Assembly: GCF_004521985.1 (NCBI RefSeq)
Contig: NZ_SBHZ01000011.1
Coordinates: forward strand, 1-64,000
Direction of reading: 5' to 3'
DNA length: 64,000 nt
Source of the DNA: Ectopseudomonas khazarica
GTDB taxonomy: Bacteria; Pseudomonadota; Gammaproteobacteria; Pseudomonadales; Pseudomonadaceae
Each line of letters opens with the position of its first letter. Position 1 is the stretch's first letter. Shown in pieces: positions 44,335 through 52,501 of this stretch. A model generated the notes under the pieces. It ran no database searches, was not told where the DNA came from, and saw nothing but the letters and a program-made list of their open reading frames with translations. Made by a program: the position numbers and the translations under genes.

Positions 44335-45908
44335 GCGGGTTGCTCCGTGCCGAACAGGTCGCGCCAGCCCTGGCAGAGGTTTGGCCGCAGCGCCTCGGCA
44401 GGCGTTCGATGCCCGTAGGCCAGCGCCTGCCAGTGCAGGGTCAGCAGGCGGCTGTAGGCTTCCAGTTCCTGCTGCTGGAGCGCGACGACCAGTTGCAGTA
44501 CTTCGCCTTCGGTATGCGACTGCTTCAAGGGCAGGCGGTGTTGATGCAGCAGGCGGCTGAGCAGGGCGCGGTAGAGCAGGCCGAGGGCAGCACGTGGCTG
44601 CTCGGCCCAGAGGCGTTCGGCCTCGCTGGCGACATCGTCGGGCAGGCTTTCCGGGGCCAGTTCCAGGCCGAACAGCTGCCTCGGCACCTCCACCTTGCGG
44701 CGGCTGGGCAGGCCCAGGCGTTCACCGAAGGCCTGCAGCCATTCGCGGTAGCGCCACAGGATGTAGGCCAGCAGGCCCGCCAGGGCAGCCCACAGCAGCA
44801 CTTCGAATACCTGCGCGACGATATCCAGGCTCTTCCACCATTCGCTCAGCTTGAACAGGTTCTCGATCATCTGCAGCAGGGCTTTCGCGTCTTCCGGGTC
44901 GGCCTCCTCGGCGGATTTCTCCTCACCCAGGCGCCAGCGGGTGACGGTCTCGCGATGCTGGAACGGCGGTTCGTCGAGCAGCGCTTCGATGTCGTCGCGA
45001 GCCGCCTGGCTGGTCAGCGGTTGGTGCAGCAGGCGTGGCGCGTCGGGGCCCTGGGCATCGACCGTTTCGCTGGCGGCGGGCGGCGTGTCGGCCCAGGCGT
45101 TGCCCGGCAGTTGCGTCAGCAGCAGCGCGCAACCCAGCAGCACGGCATAGGTGCTGCCGGTCAGGCGCTGGCGCAGGCGGCGGAAGGTCAGTTCGATGTC
45201 CCAGGCTTCCAGTGCCGTGCGGCGATTGAGGTAGAGGGTGAAACCACAGGCCACGTACACCGGCTCCCAGACGATCAGCAGCAGGACATAGAGCAGGTTA
45301 GAGAGGTGTTCGAGCCACAGCCACTCACCGCTGCTGGCGGCGATGACGCTTTCCCAGCTCCAGTTCAGCTCCACCTGCTGCGGCAGCATCATGTAGAACA
45401 GCACGATCAGCCCCATCCACAGGGCAAGCTCCAGGTGCATGCCGACCAGGGTCAGCCAGGTGGCCGCGGCGCTGTCGCGCTGGCCAAGAACCACCAGACG
45501 CTGGCCGCGCGCCTTGCCGGACAGCCCTTCGAGTTGCAGCACCGGCAGGTCGAAGCTGCGCGTCGGGCTCAGTCGGCGCCAGGTCAGGCTGGCCAGCAGT
45601 TGCGGGCGCAGCAGTCCGGGCAGGGCGCGCAGGGCCTGTTTCAGCGAGGGGGTATTGCCGAACAGGGCGTGCGAGAGGATGTACAGCGGCAGGCGCTCGT
45701 AGGCGGGCTTGAGCCACCAGAACAGGAATACCGCCCAGCCCGGGTACTGCCACAGCACGGCGCAGAGCAGGGCGAACAGGGGCAGGGTGACCAGCGCCCA
45801 GCTGGCCATCAGCAGGCCGGCGTGGCGGCGCGCGAGCAGCACGCCGAGGTCCATGGCCTCCCAGGCGCTGCGCGGGCGAATGGCGACGCTGGCTTCAGTC
45901 AGGCGCAT
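44331..45908 (-). CDS. DUF4129-containing multi-pass membrane protein
   Basis: The 525-residue protein has several N-terminal helices (two near 30-75, more near 150-175, 205-225 and 255-275) and an extracytoplasmic loop. One further helix (about 370-390) and a C-terminal cytoplasmic DUF4129 domain follow (AERLWAEQPRAALGLLYRALLSRLLHQH). DUF4129 is often found beside or fused to transglutaminase-like proteins and in MoxR/DUF58 operons. The exact function is unknown. It overlaps the next gene by 4 bases and the preceding SpoIIM-like gene by 14. Confidence 0.84.
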   Translation of the reverse strand: MRLTEASVAIRPRSAWEAMDLGVLLARRHAGLLMASWALVTLPLFALLCAVLWQYPGWAVFLFWWLKPAYERLPLYILSHALFGNTPSLKQALRALPGLLRPQLLASLTWRRLSPTRSFDLPVLQLEGLSGKARGQRLVVLGQRDSAAATWLTLVGMHLELALWMGLIVLFYMMLPQQVELNWSWESVIAASSGEWLWLEHLSNLLYVLLLIVWEPVYVACGFTLYLNRRTALEAWDIELTFRRLRQRLTGSTYAVLLGCALLLTQLPGNAWADTPPAASETVDAQGPDAPRLLHQPLTSQAARDDIEALLDEPPFQHRETVTRWRLGEEKSAEEADPEDAKALLQMIENLFKLSEWWKSLDIVAQVFEVLLWAALAGLLAYILWRYREWLQAFGERLGLPSRRKVEVPRQLFGLELAPESLPDDVASEAERLWAEQPRAALGLLYRALLSRLLHQHRLPLKQSHTEGEVLQLVVALQQQELEAYSRLLTLHWQALAYGHRTPAEALRPNLCQGWRDLFGTEQPA

Positions 45909-46875
45909 GCTGTCTCCGTCCGCCCAGCAGCAGGTAACTCAGCACCAGCAGCCACAGGCCGCTGCCGACGGCGTACTTGATGTCGGGGCTGGCGAAGGTG
46001 GTGGACGACCAGAAGGCCTCGATGAAGGCGGCCACCAGGAGAAACAGGATCACCCCGCAGACCAGCTGTATCGCCTTGCCGGCCGCCAGGCGAAGTGCCT
46101 CGCCACGGGGCAGGCGCCCGGGGGCCAGCAGGGCCCAGCCGAGCTTGAGGCCGGCGGCTCCGGCCAGGGCGATGGCGGTCAGCTCGAACGCGCCATGACC
46201 GATGACGAACGACCAGAACGGCTCGCCGTAGCCGATACGGGTCAGGTGGCCGGCCACGCCGCCGATCATCAGGCCGTTGAAGAGCAGGAAGAACAGGCTG
46301 CCCAGGCCAAGCAGCAGGCCGCTGGCGAAGGTCTGAAAGGCGATGCCGATGTTGTTCATGATGTAGAAGCCGAACATCATCCAGTCATCGCCGGAGCCAC
46401 GCTCGCTGAAGCGGCCGAGGCGACGGGCATCGGGGTCGTACATGTGTTCCATGTTGCTGACCTGATCGGGGCTGACCAGGCTGTAGATCAGCTCCGGGTA
46501 GAGGTAGGTCAGCAGCCCCATCAGCCCCAGGCTGCCGAAGAACAGCAGGCTGGCCACGCACACGCTGCGCCATTCGCTGCGTACCAGGCGCGGAAAGCCG
46601 CCGAACAGGAAGCGGATGATCTGCGCGCCCAGCTGGCTGCGGTGGCGATAGAACTGCTGGTGGCCGCGCATGGCCAGTTGCTGCAACTGATCGATCAGGT
46701 GGCTGCTGTAGCCACGCGCCTGGGCCAGGGCCAGGTGCTGGCAGAGCTGCCGGTAGTCGGCGGCGAAGCGGGTGCAGGCCTGAGCCTCGGCTTTGCCACG
46801 CTCGAGCGCGTCGAGCTGGCCGGCGAAAGCCTCCCAGTCGCTCTGGTGGCGGTTCTCGAACAGACTCTGTTTCAT
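45895..46875 (-). CDS. SpoIIM/DUF95-family membrane protein
   Basis: The 326-residue protein begins MKQSLFENRHQSDWEAF, followed by a helical cytoplasmic part (to about 110). About six membrane helices follow, with family motifs in YIMNNIGIAFQTFASGLLLG and FSFVIGHGAFELTAIALAG-like stretches. SpoIIM members include the sporulation peptidoglycan-machine subunit, but in Gram-negatives they accompany RDD and MoxR-DUF58 genes. It overlaps the RDD gene by 4 bases. Confidence 0.86.
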   Translation of the reverse strand: MKQSLFENRHQSDWEAFAGQLDALERGKAEAQACTRFAADYRQLCQHLALAQARGYSSHLIDQLQQLAMRGHQQFYRHRSQLGAQIIRFLFGGFPRLVRSEWRSVCVASLLFFGSLGLMGLLTYLYPELIYSLVSPDQVSNMEHMYDPDARRLGRFSERGSGDDWMMFGFYIMNNIGIAFQTFASGLLLGLGSLFFLLFNGLMIGGVAGHLTRIGYGEPFWSFVIGHGAFELTAIALAGAAGLKLGWALLAPGRLPRGEALRLAAGKAIQLVCGVILFLLVAAFIEAFWSSTTFASPDIKYAVGSGLWLLVLSYLLLGGRRQHAPD

Positions 46876-47597
46876 GGCGTGCTCCCCAGCAAGCCACGGG
46901 CGATGCCATTCAATTGCGGCTCCGCCTGCTCGGCGGGCACCTGCAACGGTTCGGCCAGCAGCGTCGCGAGTTCGGCCCGGCGCGCCGCGGACAACTGCTC
47001 GCCACGCTCGGCAAAGCCGAGCAGTGCACGTTGCTCGTTGAGCGTCAGCGGGAACGGTGCCGGCAGCGGCTCCACATCGGGCAGCTGCGGCTTGCTCAGC
47101 GGCGCGTCACGGTAGACCACCAGGGTGCCGGCGGCGATGTCGCCGAGACGCTTGAAGGCCGGGTGATTCAGGCAGCTGAGAATGCCCAGGGTGTAGCCGA
47201 ACGGCAGCAGGTCGACGAAGCGCAGCAGGTTGCGGGTCAGCGAGGCGGCCCAGCCGATCGGCGTGCCGTCATCGTGTACCACGCGCAGACCGAACATCTG
47301 CTTGCCGGGCGAGCGGCCCTGGTTGAGCACCTCGAACAGCACCATGTACCACCAGGTGACCAGGAACAGCAGGATGGTGCCCAGGCCCATGCCGAACTGG
47401 CCGAGCAGCCCCAGCACGATGAAGGTCACGCCCAGGATCAGGCCGCGGATGGCCAGGTCGATGGCGAATGCCAGGGCGCGAGGCACCAGCCCGGCCGGAC
47501 GCAGATGCAGATCGATGCCTTCCGGCGTTTCGACCTGATAGCGGGTGTCCAGGGGAGGCTGGTCAGACGGAAGGCTTGCGCTTGAGCGTAAGGGCAT
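46872..47597 (-). CDS. RDD-family membrane protein
   Basis: The 241-residue protein has the RDD domain: the R-x-x-A-F-A-I-D start (PRALAFAIDLAIRG), helices near 45-70 and 75-95, then RSPGKQMFGLRVVHDDG and TRNLLRFVDLLP. A basic C-terminal cytoplasmic tail follows. The function is unclear; some RDD proteins act as Na+/H+ antiporters. It begins the tightly overlapping block of six genes. Confidence 0.87.
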   Translation of the reverse strand: MPLRSSASLPSDQPPLDTRYQVETPEGIDLHLRPAGLVPRALAFAIDLAIRGLILGVTFIVLGLLGQFGMGLGTILLFLVTWWYMVLFEVLNQGRSPGKQMFGLRVVHDDGTPIGWAASLTRNLLRFVDLLPFGYTLGILSCLNHPAFKRLGDIAAGTLVVYRDAPLSKPQLPDVEPLPAPFPLTLNEQRALLGFAERGEQLSAARRAELATLLAEPLQVPAEQAEPQLNGIARGLLGSTP

Positions 47598-47685
47598 CGG
47601 CGGAGGGTATCAGGGAAAGCCCGATGCTAGCGAGCGGCGGGCCACGAACGCAACCGGACCCGCGTGGCGGGTCCGGGGCATCGAT

Positions 47686-48444
47686 TTACTGGGCGGCAGG
47701 CAGCACGCCGAAAATGGTGCGGTACAGCACGCCCATGGCGACCACCATCAGCGGGATGCTCCAGATCAGGCCGATGCCCAGCGGGATGGCGCTGACCATG
47801 ACGATCAGGCCGAGCACGATGAACAGGCCGAAGACCTTGAACCAGTGCTGCGTGATGGCCTTGCGCGAGGTTTCCAGTGCTTGCCACGGGGACAGGCCAC
47901 GCTCGACCACCAGCGGGATCGCCAGCAGGTAGGCCACCGCCAGGTAGATGCCCGGGATCAGCAGCAGGAACATGCCGAGGTAGATCATCAGCATCATCAC
48001 CACGGCGGTGATGATCAGCGGCACGGTGCGGCCGAAGTGGCTGAAGATTTCGTTGAAGCTCAGCGGCTGGTCGGCGGCGCGGCGGATGCCGACCATGTTG
48101 ATGCCGGCCATGAACGGATAGGCCAGCGCCGAGGCCAGCAGCGAGATGAGGATTTCGCCGACGATCATCACCAGCATGTTCTCGCTCAGGGCGGTGAAGA
48201 TGCCGACCACGCCACCGAGGATGAAGGTCGCTGCCAGCAGGACCACGTAGAACACCACGAAGCCGCCGATGATGATGCCCTTGGTGCCTTTGACCCGGTT
48301 CCAGGATTCGCTCAGCAGGTCGCCGATGCTGAAGTCGTAACCGCGCGCCAGCGCCTCTTCGATGCTTGGCGTACCACCCTGGGTGGATGGCTGCAGGTCA
48401 CTGGCCGGAGCGGCATAGGGATTGGGGGTGGTTGCTTCACTCAT
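47686..48444 (-). CDS. BPSS1780-like multi-pass membrane protein
   Basis: The 252-residue protein has a proline/alanine-rich tail (NPYAAPASDLQPSTQGG, within the first 25 residues). It then has the conserved RGYDFSIGDLLSESWNRVKG segment and about five helices. It looks like the DUF975/BPSS1780 group of unknown function. It precedes the RDD gene by 88 bases on the same strand and is probably the first gene of the module. It is divergent from sbcB. Confidence 0.82.
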   Translation of the reverse strand: MSEATTPNPYAAPASDLQPSTQGGTPSIEEALARGYDFSIGDLLSESWNRVKGTKGIIIGGFVVFYVVLLAATFILGGVVGIFTALSENMLVMIVGEILISLLASALAYPFMAGINMVGIRRAADQPLSFNEIFSHFGRTVPLIITAVVMMLMIYLGMFLLLIPGIYLAVAYLLAIPLVVERGLSPWQALETSRKAITQHWFKVFGLFIVLGLIVMVSAIPLGIGLIWSIPLMVVAMGVLYRTIFGVLPAAQ

Positions 48445-48626
48445 GTCAGCATCCTTGTCGTTGAGTGGGAAGGGGGCGGTAATCCTAGTGGCAAGGGCGC
48501 GCGCCTTACAAGAGGTAGGCGCACGCGGATGCGATGGCTGTGCGCTGGTTCATGCTTCGCCCGGCTCGGTGCGCCCGGACGCGAATGGTAGACTCCCGGC
48601 ACATTTGCCTCGGAGGGAAGCCGCCC

Positions 48627-50054
48627 ATGACTGCCAGCATCTTCTGGTACGACTACGAAACCACCGGGATCAATCCGCGTTGCGACCGCCCGTTGCAGGT
48701 GGCGGGCATTCGTACCGATGAAGCACTCAACGAGATCGGCGAACCGCTGAACATCTACTGTCGGCCCAGCGATGACATCCTGCCGCATCCGGCGGCCTGC
48801 CTGGTCACCGGCATCGATCCGCAACGCCTGCAGCAGCTGGGGCTCGACGAAGGCGAGTTCATGACGCGGGTGCATGCCGCGCTCGCGGCGCCGGGCACCT
48901 GTGGCGCCGGCTACAACAGCCTGCGCTTCGACGACGAGGTGACGCGCTACAGCCTCTACCGCAACTTCTTCGACCCCTATGCGCGGGAGTGGCAGAGTGG
49001 CAACAGCCGCTGGGACCTGATCGATCTGGTGCGCACCGCCTATGCGCTGCGCCCCGAGGGGATCGAGTGGCCGGAGGAGGCCGGGCGCGTATCGCTCAAG
49101 CTGGAGAGGCTGACCCAGGCCAACGGCATCGACCATGGCCAGGCCCACGACGCGCTCTCCGACGTGCGCGCGACCATCGGCCTGGCGCGCCTGCTGCGCG
49201 AGCGCCAGCCACGGCTGTATGACTTCCTGTACCAGTTGCGCAGCAAGCAGCGGGTGCTGGATCAGGTGCGCCTGTTGCAGCCGCTGGTGCATGTCTCCGG
49301 GCGTTTTTCCGCCGCGCGTCACTACCTGGCGCCGGTGCTGCCGCTGGCCTGGCACCCGCGCAACCGCAACGCGCTGATCGTCTGCGACCTGCAGGCCGAC
49401 CCTGCACCCTTGCTCGAGCTGGACGCCGATACGCTGCGCGAGCGCCTGTACACGCGCCGTGAGGACCTGGCAGAGGGTGAGGCGCCGGTGCCCTTGAAGT
49501 TGTTGCACATCAACCGCTGTCCGGTGGTGGCGCCGCTGTCGGTACTGCGTGAGTCGGACCGGCAGCGGCTGCAGCTGGACTGGCCCGCCTGCGAGCGTAA
49601 CGTGCAGACATTGAAGGACACACAGGCGTCCTGGCAGGCGAAACTTGCCGATGTCTATCGCGAAGAAGCCTTTGCCGGCAGTTCCGATCCTGAACAACAG
49701 CTGTACGATGGCTTCATTGGCGACCGTGATCGTCGTTTGTGCGAACAGGTGCGTAATGCATCGCCCGAGGCACTGGCCAGCGATAAATGGCCATTCGACG
49801 ATATACGCCTGCCGGAACTGCTGTTCCGTTATCGCGCGCGCAACTTCCCCGGTAGCCTGAGTTCCGCCGAACAGCAGCGTTGGCTGGAGTTCTGCAGGCA
49901 GCGTCTGACCGATCCACAATTCGGTGCCCCCAATACCCTGGCGCAGTTTCACGCCGCGCTCGAACAGCTGAGTCAAGATTGCAATGCGCAGCAACTGCAA
50001 CTTCTGCAGCAGTGGCAGGCTCATGCGCAGGCGGTGCAGGCGCGCCTGGCGTGA
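48627..50054 (+). CDS. sbcB: Exodeoxyribonuclease I
   Basis: The 475-residue 3'-5' single-strand DNA exonuclease acts in recombination and mismatch repair. DEDD catalytic residues: D9 and E11 (FWYDYETTGINP), the Asp pair in YNSLRFDDEV, and the HDALSDVRAT block. An SH3-like domain and a helical C-terminal domain follow. GGAGGGAAG precedes ATG 48627; the frame opening at 48534 is not conserved. It sits beside mvaT as in P. aeruginosa (from memory). Confidence 0.95.
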   Translation: MTASIFWYDYETTGINPRCDRPLQVAGIRTDEALNEIGEPLNIYCRPSDDILPHPAACLVTGIDPQRLQQLGLDEGEFMTRVHAALAAPGTCGAGYNSLRFDDEVTRYSLYRNFFDPYAREWQSGNSRWDLIDLVRTAYALRPEGIEWPEEAGRVSLKLERLTQANGIDHGQAHDALSDVRATIGLARLLRERQPRLYDFLYQLRSKQRVLDQVRLLQPLVHVSGRFSAARHYLAPVLPLAWHPRNRNALIVCDLQADPAPLLELDADTLRERLYTRREDLAEGEAPVPLKLLHINRCPVVAPLSVLRESDRQRLQLDWPACERNVQTLKDTQASWQAKLADVYREEAFAGSSDPEQQLYDGFIGDRDRRLCEQVRNASPEALASDKWPFDDIRLPELLFRYRARNFPGSLSSAEQQRWLEFCRQRLTDPQFGAPNTLAQFHAALEQLSQDCNAQQLQLLQQWQAHAQAVQARLA

Positions 50055-50240
50055 GGCCATGCAAGTGCCTGGGAGCTGTTGAACCGGGGCGCCAGTTGTC
50101 GGCTGGCAGCGGGGCGGTTTATTGCGCGGAGGTATACGCGGTGGCTGTGCCGGCGCTCATGTTGCGGGAACTTTTCGCCGGTCGGCGATAATTGCCTAAA
50201 GCTGTTTGCCCGGTCAGTTTCTACAAACGGACGGCAATAA

Positions 50241-50265
50241 AAAACGCCAGCATGGCTGGCGTTTT
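50241..50265. terminator. Terminator of mvaT (bidirectional)
   Basis: AAAACGCCAGC (50241-50251) and GCTGGCGTTTT (50255-50265) pair perfectly around ATG. It ends mvaT on the minus strand and may also end sbcB transcripts; the 227-base gap (50055-50281) shows nothing else convincing. Confidence 0.9.
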
Positions 50266-50281
50266 GCGCTGCGGGAAAGCA

Positions 50282-50656
50282 TCAACCCAGCAGGGTGGCC
50301 CAACCTTCCACGACGTCAGCGCCCCACTTGGCTTTCCACTCTTTCAGGGTCTTGTGGTTGCCGCCTTTGGTTTCGATCACTTCGCCGCTGTGCGGGTTCT
50401 TGTACTGCTTGACCTTGCGCGCACGCTTGGTGGCTACAGGTTTGGCCGCACGCGTGCTCTTGCCAACTTTGGCTTCCGGGTCGAGCAGGGCAATGATGTC
50501 GCGCAGCGACTTCTGGTATTCGCCCATCAGGGTGCGCAGCTTGCCTTCGAACTCCAGCTCTTTCTTCAGCTTGTCGTCTTGCGACATGTTCTTCAGGCGT
50601 TCTTGCAGCTCTTTGATGTTTTCTTCGATGTTGCGGTATTCGTTGATCAGCGACAT
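50282..50656 (-). CDS. mvaT: H-NS-family global silencer MvaT
   Basis: The 124-residue protein has an N-terminal coiled-coil oligomerisation region (about 1-60, NEYRNIEENIKELQERLK) and a C-terminal AT-hook-like DNA-binding domain. The latter contains RARKVKQYKNPHSGEVIETK and WKAKWGADVVEGWATLLG. It silences AT-rich foreign DNA and many virulence or biofilm genes in pseudomonads. The start is ATG 50656, giving the usual 124 residues, with AAGG 8 bases upstream; ATG 50662 is too close to that site. Confidence 0.97.
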   Translation of the reverse strand: MSLINEYRNIEENIKELQERLKNMSQDDKLKKELEFEGKLRTLMGEYQKSLRDIIALLDPEAKVGKSTRAAKPVATKRARKVKQYKNPHSGEVIETKGGNHKTLKEWKAKWGADVVEGWATLLG

Positions 50657-50703
50657 GGGCATTACCTTGGCGTGAATTATCTGTAAGGGTCAACAGTGAG
50701 TGA

Positions 50704-50732
50704 ATAATAGGCGTGCACTTATAGCAAGTAAA
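50704..50732 (-). promoter_or_regulatory. mvaT promoter
   Basis: On the minus strand TTTACT (complement of 50727-50732) and TATTAT (complement of 50704-50709) are 17 bases apart, about 50 bases before the mvaT start. The flanking 301-base gap (50657-50957) is AT-richer than average, contains this and the purU promoter, and no gene. Confidence 0.65.
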
Positions 50733-50894
50733 CAGCGGGGGGTGAAATAACCGAGTTGTGCTGAAACTTCCCGTGTCGTCGCGCTTAGTTCAGTTTGCCT
50801 ATTTCCGGAGTTTTCCAAGTTTCCCGCTTGGCAGTGCGCCGATTCTTGCGCGCTTGCAGCGCCTGTATTCAATGCGCCGTCAGCCGCGCTGCTA

Positions 50895-50923
50895 CTGCAG
50901 TTTTTCAGGCTTGCCGTTAGAAT
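50895..50923 (+). promoter_or_regulatory. Candidate purU promoter
   Basis: TAGAAT (50918-50923) is a good -10; the -35 position 17 bases upstream reads CTGCAG and is poor. The leader would be about 28 bases. Confidence 0.4.
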
Positions 50924-50957
50924 GGCCGCCTTTTGCGCCGTCCTTGGGGTTTTAGTT

Positions 50958-51809
50958 ATGCGTACCTTCAGATTGATCATTTCCTGCCCTGACCGCGTCG
51001 GCATCGTTGCCAAAGTCAGTAATTTCCTCGCGACCTACAACGGCTGGATTACCGAAGCGAGCCATCACTCCGATACGCAGAGTGGCTGGTTCTTCATGCG
51101 CCACGAGATTCGTGCCGACTCCCTGCCGTTCGACCTGGAGGGTTTCAAGCAGGCCTTCGCGCCCATCGCACGCGAGTTCTCCATGGAGTGGCGTGTCACC
51201 GATTCGGCGCAGAAGAAGCGCGTGGTGCTGATGGCCAGCCGCGAATCGCATTGCCTGGCCGACCTGCTGCACCGTTGGCACAGCAACGAGCTGGATTGCG
51301 ACATCCCCTGCGTGATCGCCAACCATGACGACCTGCGCAGCATGGTCGAGTGGCACGGCATTCCCTATTTCCATGTGCCGGTCGATGCCAGGGACAAGGC
51401 GCCGGCCTTCGCCGAGGTGGAGCGTCTGGTCAAGGAGCATCAGGCCGACGTCATCGTTCTGGCGCGCTACATGCAGATCCTGCCGCCGGCACTGTGCACC
51501 GAATACGCGCAGCGCGTGATCAATATCCACCACAGCTTCCTGCCGTCCTTCGTCGGCGCCAAGCCCTACCACCAGGCCTCGCTGCGTGGCGTGAAGCTGA
51601 TCGGCGCGACGTCCCACTACGTGACCGAAGAACTGGATGCCGGGCCGATCATCGAGCAGGACGTCGTGCGCGTCAGCCACCGCGACGATATCGAGGAAAT
51701 GGTGCGTCTGGGCAAGGACGTGGAGAAGATGGTGCTGTCGCGTGGGCTACGCTATCACTTGGAAGACCGAGTGCTGGTTCACGACAACAAGACGGTGGTT
51801 TTCGACTGA
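50958..51809 (+). CDS. purU: Formyltetrahydrofolate deformylase
   Basis: The 283-residue protein has an N-terminal ACT regulatory domain (about 4-80, LIISCPDRVGIVAKVSNFL). The formyltransferase-type catalytic domain carries Asn in VIANHDD, His in NIHHSFLPSF and Asp in ELDAGPIIEQD. It hydrolyses 10-formyl-THF to formate and THF, balancing one-carbon pools. ATG 50958 matches the family start; the frame from 50922 reads through the promoter. It follows mvaT divergently, as in P. aeruginosa purU1 (from memory). Confidence 0.95.
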   Translation: MRTFRLIISCPDRVGIVAKVSNFLATYNGWITEASHHSDTQSGWFFMRHEIRADSLPFDLEGFKQAFAPIAREFSMEWRVTDSAQKKRVVLMASRESHCLADLLHRWHSNELDCDIPCVIANHDDLRSMVEWHGIPYFHVPVDARDKAPAFAEVERLVKEHQADVIVLARYMQILPPALCTEYAQRVINIHHSFLPSFVGAKPYHQASLRGVKLIGATSHYVTEELDAGPIIEQDVVRVSHRDDIEEMVRLGKDVEKMVLSRGLRYHLEDRVLVHDNKTVVFD

Positions 51810-51854
51810 TCTTGTCGCATGGGCCGGCCCGGTGCATGTCAGAGGAGAACGGCC

Positions 51855-52301
51855 ATGCTCAAGTCCATCAAGGTTCGTGACTATATGACTCGGCGGCTGG
51901 TGACCTTCAGGTCGGATACCGATCTGTTCACCGCCATCAACCGGCTGCTGGAGCACCGTATTTCCGGGGCGCCGGTGGTCGATTCGCAAGGGCACCTGAT
52001 CGGGCTGTTGTCGGAGAGCGACTGCCTGCGTGGCATCCTCTCCGGCGCCTATTACGAAGCCATCGGCGGCACCGTCAGCTCGTACATGACCACCCAGGTC
52101 GAGACGGTGACCCCCGAGGCGGACATCATCGAGTTGTCGGAGCGTTTCCTGCGCGGGCGGCGTCGGCGCATGCCGGTGATCGAGGACGGTCGCCTGGTCG
52201 GACAGATCAGCCGGCACGACGTGCTCAGGGCGGTCAAGGAATTCGCCCAGCATGAACGCGGTGCCGGCGAGGGGAGTGGCAATGAGCGATCCGTTGGATA
52301 A
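51855..52301 (+). CDS. Tandem CBS-domain protein
   Basis: The 148-residue protein consists almost only of two CBS motifs (about 7-62 and 76-130: VRDYMTRRLVTFRSDTDLF and VSSYMTTQVETVTPEADII). CBS pairs bind adenine nucleotides and act as energy or ligand sensors. No effector domain is attached, so it should act in trans. GAGGAG precedes ATG 51855. The last 20 bases overlap the start of the following small gene. Confidence 0.88.
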   Translation: MLKSIKVRDYMTRRLVTFRSDTDLFTAINRLLEHRISGAPVVDSQGHLIGLLSESDCLRGILSGAYYEAIGGTVSSYMTTQVETVTPEADIIELSERFLRGRRRRMPVIEDGRLVGQISRHDVLRAVKEFAQHERGAGEGSGNERSVG

Positions 52302-52458
52302 GGCCACGTCCAAGGCGCCGCCGACGCTCGGTGAAGGCTGCGTGCGGCGCTACGACCCGGATGCACTCGGCGACGAGGATGGCACCGATTTCCCCGACGC
52401 TGCGGAGCTCTGGCGGCAGCTGCAGGAGCAGCAGGAACGAACCCCCGGGCAGGAATGA
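52282..52458 (+). CDS. Small acidic protein overlapping the CBS gene
   Basis: The 58-residue protein begins MSDPLDKATSKAPPTLGEG and continues with an acidic segment (DPDALGDEDGTDFPDAAELW) and a glutamine-rich helix. GGGGAG precedes ATG 52282 at a good distance inside the end of the CBS gene, so the pair is translationally coupled. I do not recognise a family. Its position just before a strong terminator makes it the last gene of the unit. It may be a partner of the CBS protein. Confidence 0.7.
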   Translation: MSDPLDKATSKAPPTLGEGCVRRYDPDALGDEDGTDFPDAAELWRQLQEQQERTPGQE

Positions 52459-52484
52459 AGAAAGGGCGCCACGGCGCCCTTTCT
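52459..52484. terminator. Bidirectional terminator, CBS unit / chemoreceptor
   Basis: AGAAAGGGCGCC (52459-52470) and GGCGCCCTTTCT (52473-52484) are perfect 12-bp arms around 2 bases, starting right after the small gene stop. Confidence 0.9.
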
Positions 52485-52501
52485 CATGAGCCGGATGTGC
52501 C

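Noticed and set aside
50055..50281. Small RNA upstream of the mvaT terminator
   Set aside because: A GATAAT box at 50187 has no matching -35 at proper distance; evidence too weak.
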